Source of the DNA: HK1 sp965221725
GTDB lineage: Bacteria > Pseudomonadota > Gammaproteobacteria > HK1
DNA: 64,000 bases
NCBI GenBank assembly: GCA_965221725.1
Contig: OZ244909.1
Location: 3,410,001 to 3,474,000, forward strand
Direction of reading: 5' to 3'
The translations under genes were made by a program, and so were the position numbers. Shown in pieces: positions 1 to 12,000 of this stretch. Every line of letters begins with the position of its first letter. Positions within the stretch are counted from its first letter, which is position 1. A model generated the notes under the pieces. The model was given only the letters and a program-made list of their open reading frames with translations. It had not been told where the DNA came from and searched no databases.

Positions 1-3000
1 GTCGGGGGTGGGGTTGAGGTCGAAGGTGGCGGTGCCGGTGGCGGCGCCCGCGGGGATGGTGATGTCGAAGTCCTCGACCGCCGCGTAGTCGGTGCCGGAG
101 GTCGCGGTGCCGCTGCCGCCGACGCTGACCGTCACCACCTCGGCGGCCCCGTAGCGGGTGGCACCGCTGACCGTGGCGGTCACGGTGACGGTGGTGTCGG
201 CGGCGTCCTCGCCCGCGGTGGTCGGGGCGACCGAGAGCGTGATGCCCGGCGCGGTCTCGGCGTCGGTGATGGTGAGCTCGGCATCGGTCACATCGAGGGT
301 GCCCGAGGCGCCGGACACCGTCAGCGTCTCGGCGCCCTCGGCGAGGCTGTCGTCGGTCGGGTCGAGGCTGAACGTGCCCTCCGCGCTCGCCGCCCCCGCC
401 GGAATGGTGATGGTGAAGTTCGGGACTGCGGCGTAGTCGGTGCCGGAGACGGCGCTGTCGGCGCTGTCCCCGACCGAGACGGTGACCGTGGTCGCATCGG
501 CATAGGTGGTGCCGCCCGTCACCGCCGCGGTGACGGTGACGGTGGCCGCCGCGGCCGCGTCCTCCGCCACCGAGGTCGGATCCACCGACAGCGTGATGCC
601 CGTCGGCGCGTCGTCGTCGTCGGTGATGGTGCCCGTGGCGGTGTCGTCGCTGACAGTGGCACCATTGGCCCCGGTGAGCTTCACCACGAAGGTCTCATTC
701 GGCTCGTCAATCGTGTCCTCAGTGGTGGCGACGGTGAAAGTCTTCGTGGTGTCGCCAGCGGCAAAGGACAGCGTCGCGGCAGTGGCCTGCGCCGTGTAGT
801 CGGTGCCGGCGGTCGCCTGCTTCGCACCCTCGGCGGGATCATCAGCTGTCGCCCACTGCACCGTCGCCGCCGCCCCAGTCGCCCCAGAGCGCGTCACCGT
901 GAAGGTGATAGCGTCGCCCTCGGCGGCGCTCGCGTCAGCAATGGCGAGGGTGGGGGCCACATCGTCGTCGGTAATCGACACCTCGGCCTTGGTCACTGTG
1001 AGGCCGGAGGAGGCGCCGCTGACATCGATGGTCTCGGCACCCTCGGCCACCGTGTCCTGGGTCGGCGTGAGGTCGAAATCCGCCTCCCCGCTGGCCGCCC
1101 CGGCCGCGATGGTGATGTCGAAGGCCGACACCGCGGCGTAGTCGGTGCCGGCGGTGGCGGTGCCGCCGCCGACCGTCACCCGCACCGTCTTCGCCTCCGG
1201 GTAGCGGGTGGCGCCGTTCACCGCCGCGGTCACCGTGACCTCGGTCTCGCCCGCGCCCTCGCCGACGGCGGCGGGCGAGACCGAGAGCGTGATGCCCGTG
1301 GGGGCGGCGTCGTCGTCGGTGAGCGAAATCGACGCATCGGTCACGGTGAGGCCCGCCGCCGTGCCGTCCAAGCTGATGGTCTCCGCGCCCTCGGCGAGCA
1401 CGTCCTGGGTCGGCGTCAGCGTGAACTCCGCCTGGCCGCTCCGCTCCCCTGCGGCGATGGTGAGGGTCTGGTCGGCGACGGTGGCGTAGTCGGTGCCTTC
1501 GGTGGCGCTGTCGGCGGCCGCGCCCACCGCCACCGTCACCGTCGTCGCCGTGGCGAAGGTGGTGGCGCCGGCCAGGGTCGCGGTGACGCGCACGGTCTTC
1601 GCCCCGCCGCCCTCGGTGACGGATGTCTGCACCCCCTCGGCCCCGGTGTCCGCGTCCACCGTCAGCGTCAGCGCGGTGGGCGCGGCGTCGTCGTCGGTGA
1701 CCGTCACATCCACATCGAAGTTCTCCGCCGCCCCGTAGCCGCCGCCGCTGACGGCGTGGGCCAGCGTCGCGGCGCGCTTGTCATCCGTGTTGTCGATGGC
1801 GTCGTCGACCGCCGTGACGGTCACCGTCTGGGGGTCGTCCCAGGTGGCGGCGGTGAAGGTCAGCGAGGTCTTGTCGAGCGCCACCGGCGAGTTCCGCGGG
1901 TTGGTGATGGCCACCGTCACGCTGCCAGTGGGCTCGCTCATCAGCGCCACCGTGTAGCTGGCCTGGTTCTCCTTGGCGTTCTCGGTGGCGCTGTTGTCGG
2001 TCTCCGCCAGGGTGAGCGCCTTGGATGTCGGATCTACCGTCACGCCCCGGGTGTCGTCGTCGGTGATGGTGCCGGTGGCGGTGCCCGCGCCCTCGGTGCT
2101 GGCAATGGTGGCGTTGGTCGGTGTGCCGAGGGTGACGATGACCGTCTCGTTCGCTTCGTCGGTCTCGTCGCCCTTGACCGGGATGACGATGTCGGCGGTC
2201 GTCTGGCCGGTGGCGATGGTCACCGACTTGGCGGCGGGGTCGTCGTAGTCGTCGTCAGCCGTCGCGCTGCCCGAGATCGTGTAGGGCACTGTCACTGCCT
2301 TGCCGCTCGCCGCGGAGAGCGTCACGGTGAAGGTCATGTCGGTGGTCTTCTCGGGGTCGTCGCCCTCGGTGACATCGGCGGCGTTGGCCACCGAGACCGT
2401 CGGCGCGCCGTCGTCGTCGGTGATCGTGCCCGTGGCCTCGCCGTCGGCGATGGCGGTGCCCGCGCTGGGGCTCGCGAGCGTCACGGCGAAGGTCTCGTCG
2501 GGCTCGTCGACGGCGTCCTCGGTCGTCGCCACGGTGAAGGTCGCGGTGGCGTCGCCGGCCTTGAAGGAGAGCGTCTGCGCCGTCGTCTGCGCGGTGTAGT
2601 CGGCGCCGGCGGTGGCCTTGTCCGCGCCTTGCGTCGTGTCGTCGCCGGTGGTCCATTGCACCGAGGCGGCCTTGGCGGTGTCGCCGGTGCGGGTGACGGT
2701 GAAGGTGATGGCCTCGCCCTCGGCGGCGCTGGCGTCGGCGACGGCGAGCAGCGCGTCGGCGCCGGTGATGGTGCCGGTGGCGGTGGCGTCGGCGATGGTG
2801 GCGCCGGTGGCGCCCGAGAGCGTCACGGTGAAGGTCTCGTCGAGCTCGGCGAGCGTGTCGCGCTTGATCGCGACCGTGAAGTCCTTGCTCGTCTCCCCGG
2901 CGGCGAAGGTGAGCGCCTCGGTCTTGTGGGTGTAGTCCTCCGGGTCGGTGGCGGTGCCCTCCGATGTCGTCGCGGCGACGGTGACCGGTGACGCGCTCGG

Positions 3001-6000
3001 CGTCGAGAGCGTCACGGTGAAGGTCGCCGTCGCGCCCTCGGCGGCCGCGGCGTCGGCGATGGAGAGGGCCGCGGCGTCGTCGTCGGTGATGGTGCCGGTG
3101 GCGGTTCCGGCGCCGGCGGTGGTGGAGACGGTGGCGTTGGTCGGATTGCCCAAGGTCACGATAACCGTTTCGTTGAGCTCGTCGGTCTCGTCGCCCTTGA
3201 CAGGGATGGTGATGGTGCCGGTCGTCTGCCCGGCGGCGATGGTCACCGACTTGGCGGCGGGGTCGTCGTAGTCGTCGTCCGCCGTAGCGCTGCCCGAGAG
3301 CGCGTAGGGCACCGTCACGGTCTTGCCGCTCGCCGCCGAGAGGGTCACGGTGAAGGTCATGTCGGCGGTGGTGTCGGGATCGTCGCCCTCGGCGACCGCC
3401 GCCGCGTCGCCCACCGAAACCATCGGCGCCCCGTCGTCGTCGGCCACCGTGACGGACACGGCGAAGTTCTCCGCCGCCCCGTAGCCGCCGCCGCTGACGG
3501 CGTGGGCCAGCGTCGCGGTGCGTTGGTCGCCGGCGTTGTCGAGGTCGTCGTCGAGCGCCGTGACGGTGACCGTCTGGGCAGTGTCCCAAGTGCCGGTTGT
3601 GAAGGTGAGGGTCGTCTTGTCCAGCGTCACCGGCGAGTTCCGCGGGTTGGTGATGGCCACCGTCACGCTGCCGGTGGGTTCGCTCATCAGCGCCACCGTG
3701 TAGCTGCCCGCGTTCTCGGCCACGCTGTCGGTGGTGCCGTCGTCAACCTCATCCAGCGTCAGCGGCGCGCCCGCCACCGTCACGCCCCGGGTGTCGTCGT
3801 CGGCCACCGTCAGCGTCACCGACGCCGGGGCCGCCACGCCGTTGCCGCCGCTCGCCGCCGCCGACACCGCCACCTCGAGGTCGGCGGCGTCCACGTCGTT
3901 GTCGATGGCGGTCAGCGTCACCGCGCCCGTGCTCGTGGTGGCCCCGGCGGCGATGGTCAGGGTCTTGTTGTCGCTCGGCGTTACCCCCGCGCCCGCCGAC
4001 ACGGTGAGCGTCAGCGCCTCGCCGCTCGCCGCGCTCAGCGTCGCCGTCACCGCGCTGGCGTTGTCCGCCCCGCTCTCGTTGATGGTCGCGGGGGTGAGCA
4101 CCAGCGTCGCGGTGGGGGTGCCCTCGTCGTCGGTGAGGGTGACCGTGGCATCGGTCACGGCGATGTCGCCGGCGGCGCCGGACACGGTGAGCGTCTCGGC
4201 GCCCTCGGCGATGGCGTCGTCGGTCGGGTCGAGGTCGAATGTGCCCGTGGCGCTCGCCGCGCCAGCCGGTATGCTGATGTTGAAGCCGTTCACCGCCGCA
4301 TAGTCGGTGCCCGAGACGGCGCTGTCGGCGCTGTCGCCCACCGTGATGGCGAGAGCGGTCGCATCGGCGTAGGTGGTGCCGCCCGTCACCGTCGCCGTCA
4401 CGGTGACGGTGGCCGCCGCGGCCGCGTTCTCCGCCACCGAGGCGGGATTCACCGACAGCGCGATGCCGTCCGGCGCGCCGTCGTCGTCGGCAACGGTGAT
4501 GGCAACATCGAAGTCCTGCGCCTGCCCGTAGCCGCCGCCGCTGACGTCGTGGGCGAGCGTCGCGGCGCGCTCATCGCCCGCGTTGTCGATGTCGTCGTCC
4601 GCCGCCGTCACAGTGACCGTCCGGGCCGTGTTCCAGTCCTCGGTGGTGAAGGTGAGCGAGGTCTTGTCCAGCGTCACCGGCGAGTTCCGCGGATTGGTGA
4701 TGGCCACCGTCACGTCGGCGGTCGGCTGGCTGTCGAGCACGACGGTGTACGTGGCCTCGTTCTCCTTGGCGTCGGTGTCGCCGTTGTCGGCCTCGGCGAG
4801 GGTGAGCGCCTTGGACGCCGGGGTCACCGTCACCCCGAGCGTGTCATCGTCGGTGAGGCTGAGGGTGGCCTTGGTCACGGTCACCCCGGTGGCGGCGCCG
4901 GTGACATCGATGGTCTCGTTGGCCTCGTCCACGTCGTCGTCGGTCGGGGTGAGGTCGAACGTCCCCTGCGCGCTCGCCGCCCCGGCGGCGATAGTGATGT
5001 CGAAGGCCGCCACCGCGGCGTAGTCGGTGCCGGCGGTCGCGGTGCCGCCGCCGACGGTGACCCGCACCGTCTTCGCGTCCGGGTAGCGGGTGGCGCCGTT
5101 CACCGTCGCCGTCACCGTGACCTCGGTCTCGCCCGCGCCCTCGCCGACGGCGGCGGGCGAGACCGAGAGCGTGACGCCGGTCGGGGCGTCGTCGTCGTCG
5201 GTGAGGGTCAGCGTCGCGCCGGTCACGGTGAGCCCCGCCGCCGTGCCGCCAAGGCTGATGGCCTCCGTTCCCTCGGCGAGCGCGTCCTGGGTCGGCGTCA
5301 GCGTGAAGTCCGCCTGGCCGCTCGACTGCCCGGCGGCGATGGTGATGGTCAGGTCGGCGACAGCGGCGTAGTCGGTGCCCTCGGTGGCGCTGTCGGTGGC
5401 GGCGCCCACCGCCACCGTCACGGTCGTGGCCGTGGCGAAGGTCGTGGCGCTGGCCAGGGTCGCGGTGACGCGCGCGGTCTTCGCCCCGCCGTTCTCGGCG
5501 ACCGAGGTCTGGACGCCGTTGGCACCCGTGTCCGCGTCCACCGTCAGCGTCAGTGCCGTCGGCGTGGCGTCATCATCGGTGATGGTGCCGATGGCGGCGG
5601 CGTCGGCGATGGCGAGGCCGGCGCTGGGGCTTGCGAGCGTCACGGCGAAGGTCTCGTTCGGCTCGTCGACGGCGTCCTCGGTCGTCGCCACGGTGAAGGT
5701 CGCGGTGGACTCCCCGGCCTTGAAGCTGAGCGTCGCGGCGGTGGCCTGCGCCGTGTAGTCGGCGCCGGCGGCGGCCTTGTCCGCGCCTTGCGTCGTGTCG
5801 TCGCCGGTGGTCCATTGCACCGAGGCGGCCTTGGCGGTGTCGCCGGTGCGGGTGACGGTGAAGGTGATGGCCTCGCCCTCGGCGGCGCTGGCGTCGGCGA
5901 CGGCGAGCAGCGCGTCGGCGCCGGTGATGGTGCCGGTGGCGGTGGCGTCGGCGATGGTGGCGCCGGTGGCGCCCGAGAGCGTCACGGTGAAGGTCTCGTC

Positions 6001-9000
6001 GATCTCGGCGAGCGTGTCGCTCGCGATGGCGACCGTGAAGTCCTTGCTCGTCTCCCCGGCGGCGAAGGTGAGCGCCTCGGTCTTGTGGGTGTAGTCCTCC
6101 GGGTCGGTGGCGGTGCCCTCCGATGTCGTCGCGGCGACGGTGACCGGTGACGCGCTCGGCGTCGAGAGCGTCACGGTGAAGGTCGCCGTCGCGCCCTCGG
6201 CGGCCGCGGCGTCGGCGATGGAGAGCGTAGCCGTGTCGTCGTCGGTGATCACGCCCGTCGCGGCGCCCGCGCCCTCGGCGGTGGAGACGGTGGCGTTGGT
6301 GGGGGCGCCCAGCGTCACGATGACCGTCTCGTTCGGCTCGTCCACCTCGTCGCCCCTGACGGCGATGGTGATGTCGGCTTCCGTGTCGCCGGCGGTGATG
6401 GTGACCGACTTGGTGGCGGGGTCCGCGTAGTCGTCGTCCGCCTCGGCGGTGCCGGTGAGCGCGTAGGGCACCGTGACGGTCCTGCCGCTCGCCGCGGACA
6501 AGGTGACGGTGAAGGTCATGTTGGCGGTGGCCTCGGGGTCGTCCCCCTCGGTGACGGCGGCGGCGTCGCCGACGGAGACCGTCGGGGCGCCGTCGTCGTC
6601 GGTGACGGTGAGCGTGACCGCGTCCGGGGCCGCCACCGCGTTGCCGCCGCTCTTCGTGGCCGACACCGCCACCTCAAGGTCGGCGTTGTCGCGGGCGTTG
6701 TCCACCGCCGTCAGCGTCACCGTGCCGGTGCTCGCCGTCGCCCCGGCGGCGATGGTCAGGAGCTTGTTCGCGCTCACCGTCACCCCCGCCCCTGCCGACA
6801 CGGTGAGCGTCAGCGCCTCGCTCGTCGCCGCGCTCAGGGTCGCCGTCACCGCGCTGGCGTTGGTGGCGCCGCTCTCGTCGATGGTCGCGGGGGTGAGCAC
6901 CAGGGTCGCGGTCGGCGTCGCGTCGTCGTCGGTGATGGTGCCGGTGGCGGTGCCTGCTCCGGCGGTGGTGGAGACGGTGGCGTTGGTGGGGGCGCCGAGG
7001 GTGACGATGACCGTCTCGTTCGACTCGTCGGTCTCGTCGCCCTTGACGGCGATGGCGATGGTGCCGGTCGTCTGTCCGGCGGCGATGGTCACCGACTTGG
7101 TGGCCGGGTCGTCGTAGTCGTCGTCCGCCTCGGCGGTGCCCGAGAGCGCGTAGGGCACCGTCACGGTCTTGCCGCTCGCCGCGGACAGGGTCACGGTGAA
7201 GGTCATGTCCGTGGTCGTCTCGGGGTCGTCGCCCTCGGTGACGGCGGTGGCGTCGCCGACGGAGACCGTCGGGGCGCTGTCATCGTCGTTGACCGTGACG
7301 GTCACGGGGTCGGCGGTCACCGAGCCGTAGTCGTTGCCGGCGCCGGCGGCCGTGACCGTATGGGTGATGCGCACGGTGCGCTTGTCGTTCGCGTTGTCCG
7401 TGTCGTCGTCGCCGGCGGTGACGGTGACGGTCTTGGGCGTGCTCCAGTCGGTGGTGGTGAAGGTCACACTCGACGGCGAAACGGTGGCCGTCTTTGTGTC
7501 GGCGCTGTTCACCGCGACCGTCACGGTGCCAGCGGCGGGCTTGGAGTCAAGGACCACGGTGTAGGTGGCTTCGTTCTCCTTCGTGTTCTCGGTCGCGGCA
7601 TTGTCCGCCTCGGCCAGCGTCAGCGCCGAGCCGCTCACACTCACCCCGCGGATGTCGTCGTCGGCCACTGTCAGGGTCTGGTTCGCCGGGTTGGCCACAC
7701 CGTTGCCGCCGCTCGCCGTCGCCGAGACCGTCACGCTCAGGTCGGCGGCATCCACAGCGTTGTCGTCTGCGGTGAGTGTCACCGTGCCCGTGCTCGTGGT
7801 GGCCCCGGCGGCGATGGTGAGCGTGTTGTTGTCGCTCGACGTGACGCCCGCGCCCGCCGACACCGTCAGCGTCAGCGCCTCGCTGCTCGCCGCGCTCAGG
7901 CTCGCCGTCACCGTGCTGGCGTTGGTGGCGCCGCTCTCGTTGATGGTCGCGGGGGTGAGCAGCAGCGTCGCGGTGGGGGTGTCGTCGTCATCGGTGATGG
8001 TCCCGATGGCGGCGGCGTTGGCGATGGCGGTGCCCGCGCTGGGGCTCGCGAGCGTCACGGCGAAGGTCTCGTCGGGCTCGTCGATGGCGTCCTCGGTGGT
8101 GGCCACGGTGAAGGTCGCGGTGGCGTCGCCGGCCTTGAAGCTGAGCGTCGCGGCGGTGGCCTGCGCGGTGTAGTCGGCGCCGGCGGTGGCTTTGACCGCG
8201 CCCTCGGTGGCGTCGTCGCCGGTGGTCCACCGCACCGAGGCGGCCTTGGCCGTGTCGCCCGTGCGGGTCACCGTGAAGGTGAGGGCGTCGCCCTCGGCGG
8301 CGGTGGCGTCGGCGACGGCGAGCAGCGCGCCGGCGCCGCTGATGGTGCCGGTGGCGGTGGCGTCGGCGATGGCCGCGCCGGTGGCGCCCGAGAGCGTCAC
8401 GGTGAAGGTCTCGTCGAGCTCGGCGAGCGTGTCGCTCGCGATGGCGACCGTGAAGTCCCGGCTCGTCTCTCCGGCGGCGAAGGTGAGCGCTTCGGTCTTG
8501 TGCGTGTAGTCCTCGGGGTCGGTGGCGGTGTCTTCGGAGGTCGTCGCGGTGACGGTGACCGACGAGGCGCTTGGCGTGGAGAGCGTCACGGTGAAGGTCG
8601 CCGCCGCGCCCTCGGTGGCCGCGGCGTCGGCGATGGAGAGCGTGGCCGTGTCATCGTCGGCGATGGTGCCGGTGGCGGTGCCGGCGCCCTCGGCGGTGGA
8701 GACGGCGGCGTTGGTGGGGGCGCCCAGGGTGACGACGACCGTCTCGTTCGCCTCGTCGGTCTCGTCGCCCTTGACGGCGATGGTGATGTCGGCTTCCGTG
8801 TCGCCGGCGGCGATGGTGACCGACTTGGCGGCGGGGTCGTCGTAGTCGTCGTCCGCCTCGGCGGTGCCGGTGAGCGCGTAGGGCACCGTGACGGTCTTGC
8901 CGCTCGCCGCGGACAGGGTCACGGTGAAGGTCATGTCCGTGGTCGTCTCGGGGTCGTCGCCTTCGTCCACCGCCGCCGCGTCGCCCACCGACGCCGTCGG

Positions 9001-12000
9001 CGCGTCGTCGTCGTCGGTGAGTGTGTGGGTGACCGCGGCGATGTCGATGCCGCTGTCGTCAGCCTCGGGGGTGAAGGTGATGGCTTCGTCGGCCTCGTCG
9101 AGGGTATCGTCCGTGATCGACAGGCTGATCGCGGCGGACGCCGACGCCTCGCCTTCGTCGATGGTGATCTCGATGGGATCGATGGCCGTGTAATCCGCTC
9201 CCGCCACCGCGCTGTCGCCGTCCGCGCCGACGGTGACCGTGACGGTCTTGTCCTCGCCGTAGGTGGTGTCGCCGAGCACCGCCGCCCGCGCAGTCAGCGA
9301 CCGCGTGCCCCGGTCCTCGCGGGTGCTGGCGGCGGTGTCGCCGAGATTGTCTTTGGTCTCGGAGGGCGTCAGGGTGAACGCGATGCCGTCGGGCGCATCG
9401 TCATCGTCGGCGATCTCGCCGGTCACGAGCGCATAGGCATAGCCCGTCTGGGGGTTTTGGGGTGCGGGATGCCTGATGCCGGGCGCGAACGGGGAGCCGT
9501 CGCCAGCATACTGGACGGTCACCTGGAGCTTGATGGTCTCGTCGTCCTCATGCCGGACATCGCCGATGACCTTCGTGCCGAACGTCTTGCGGGAGTCGCC
9601 GACATTGAAGTTGACGACCTTGGCACCAAAGCCAAACCTGTGATCGAGCTTGCCCCCACTGGAATGCCATATCGTGGTGCCCCGATCCCCACTATTCGGG
9701 CCGGCGAACAATACGATGTTTTCGCGCGCTGGCCGCTGCAGCGTCACGGTCCAGGTGATGTCCGTGTCGCCGCTGTCGCCTTCGGTGACCGAGGGCGAGT
9801 CGATGCTGATGACGTTCGGCGCGTCGTCGTCGTACACGCTCACGGCCACGCTGCCGGCCGCCACGTCGAGGCCGCCGGCGCCCGTGACGCTGTGGCCGAT
9901 CGTGATTTCCTGCACTGGCGGATCGTTCTCGATGCTGTCGTCCACCGCGCTGACCTTGACCGTCTGCCACGCGCTCCAGTTGGCCGAGTTGAAGGTAAGC
10001 GAGGATTTGTCGAGGGCGATGCGCGTCGTCTCCGGCGGCAAGCTCATCGCCACTGTCGCATCGGTCACCGGCGCGAAATTGAGCTTCACCCGGTAGGTCT
10101 GCTCGTGCTCCCTGGCGCGCGTTGATGTAATGTCGCTCTCCTGGACGCGCAGGGATTGGCGATTGATCACGAGGGCCGGGGCAAAGCCGTCCCTGATGCC
10201 GAAGTCGAGGTTCAGGCTGGACGTGGTGGTGGAGGCGCCGGAGACCGCATCGTGGAAGACCACGTCGTCGTTGTCGGCGCGCAGCTCGACGCGGAAGGTC
10301 TCGACCGCCGGCTCGTCGATGGCGTCGGCGAGCGTCCGCGCGAGCTCCACGAGCGAGGCGGCGCCTGCCTTGTATTGCAGGCTTTCGGGGCCGCCCGCGC
10401 CGGAGAGGGCGAGGTCGCCCGCGCTCGCCGCGCCCGCGCCGCCGAGCCCGCCGAGGCGCCAGCGCAGCGCCACCGAGCCCGGCCGCCCGGCCACATCCCC
10501 CTGGGTGCCGTAGGGCTTGTAGGCGAAGCTCGCGCGCACCGGCGCGCCTTCGCCGGCAATGGCGCGCCCGGTCCAGGGAACGCCGGCGTTCACGTCGATC
10601 TGACCGTACACCACGTCGGTCACCGTCACCGACAGCGCGACTGTGGCCGTGTTGCCGTCCTCGTCGGTGACGCGCACGGCGATGTCGTACACGTTGTCGC
10701 CATCTCGGTCGGCGGGCGCCTCGAAGTTCTGCGCGGGCAGCGTCAGCTCGCCGGTGTCCGGATCGATGGTGAAGCGCGCGGCGTCGTCGCCTTCGACGGT
10801 CCAGGCCACGCCGCCGTCGGGGGTGCCGGTCCAGACCGGGGCGGGCGAGGTCCACGCGCTGTTCTCCGACGCGCTGACGTCGGCAAGGCCCGAAATCGCC
10901 ACCGACCGGGCGTCATCGTCGCGGATCTTCACAACGGCGGCGCGCCGGTCGATGATGATGTCGGCAAAATCGACTTCGGCGATGACGACTCTGAACTGTT
11001 CGGTTTCCTCGGGGACGGTGTCTTCGGTAGTGGGCACGCGCAACTGCGCCTCGGTCTCGCCCGCCGGAATCACGAGGGCGCAGCGCTCGTCCCCGGCGGC
11101 GCAGGCGGTGAAATCCCCGGGCGGCTCGGCGGTGCCTTCCCTGGTGCGGAAGCGGATCGTGATGTCCCGCTCGACGGGCTTCGACAAGGTGACTTTGACG
11201 CCCGCGGCGTCGCCCTCGTCGCCCACCGCGTCGAGAACGGACAAGTGATACGCCTCGTCGTCGCGGATGGTGGCGGTGGCGCTGCCGCCGCCGGGGGCGG
11301 GCCGGAAGGGCAGAACCGTGGAAACGCCGGCAAACAGCTCGGCAATGGAGAGCGTCAGGGTCTTGTCGCCGTCAAGCACATCGTCGGCGAAGGTGGGGAC
11401 GCTGATTCGGCCCACCGGCTCGGACTTGCTGGTCGCCGCCGACGGGTTGAAGAAGCGTTGGTTGCTGCCCGGCGTGTAGTGAGTGTTGCTCTTCGCGGTG
11501 TCCGAGTCGGCGCCGAACTTGACTTCGGCGAACGGGCCGGAGGCTTTTTTCAGCGCCGCCAGGCCCTCGTCGCTGTCCACGTAAATGTCGAAGTGCGCGT
11601 CCTCCCCTTCCCAGGGCGAGTTGGCGCTGACCACCCGGAAGCGGTGGATGTCGTCGTCGTCCAGAATCGTGAAGACCGTTTGGGCCTCGACCTGGTCCGT
11701 CTGCCGCGCCAGGGTTGCGATCGTTTTGGAGTTTTCGTCGCCCGCTTTGGCCGAGGTGGGGTCGAACCAGACGATGAAGGTCTCGTCCGGCTCCTTGCGG
11801 CGGTCATCGACGGTGCTGACCCAGAAGCTCGCCTCGTCCTCGCCGACCTCGAATGAGAAGAAGGCCGGTGTCGCCCCATCCGTGGCTTGGCCGCAGGCAC
11901 TCACCGGGTTGTTCTTGCGTTCGATGAAGACGTCGATTTGTCCGCTGGGAGCGGGAGCCGCCCTGCTCAGCATTCCGGCGTGGCCGCGCTCATCATGGCG

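Noticed and set aside
2255..3589. Minus-strand 444-codon frame
   Set aside because: Out-of-frame reading of the giant gene, rich in Arg/His repeats; no ribosome site or family.
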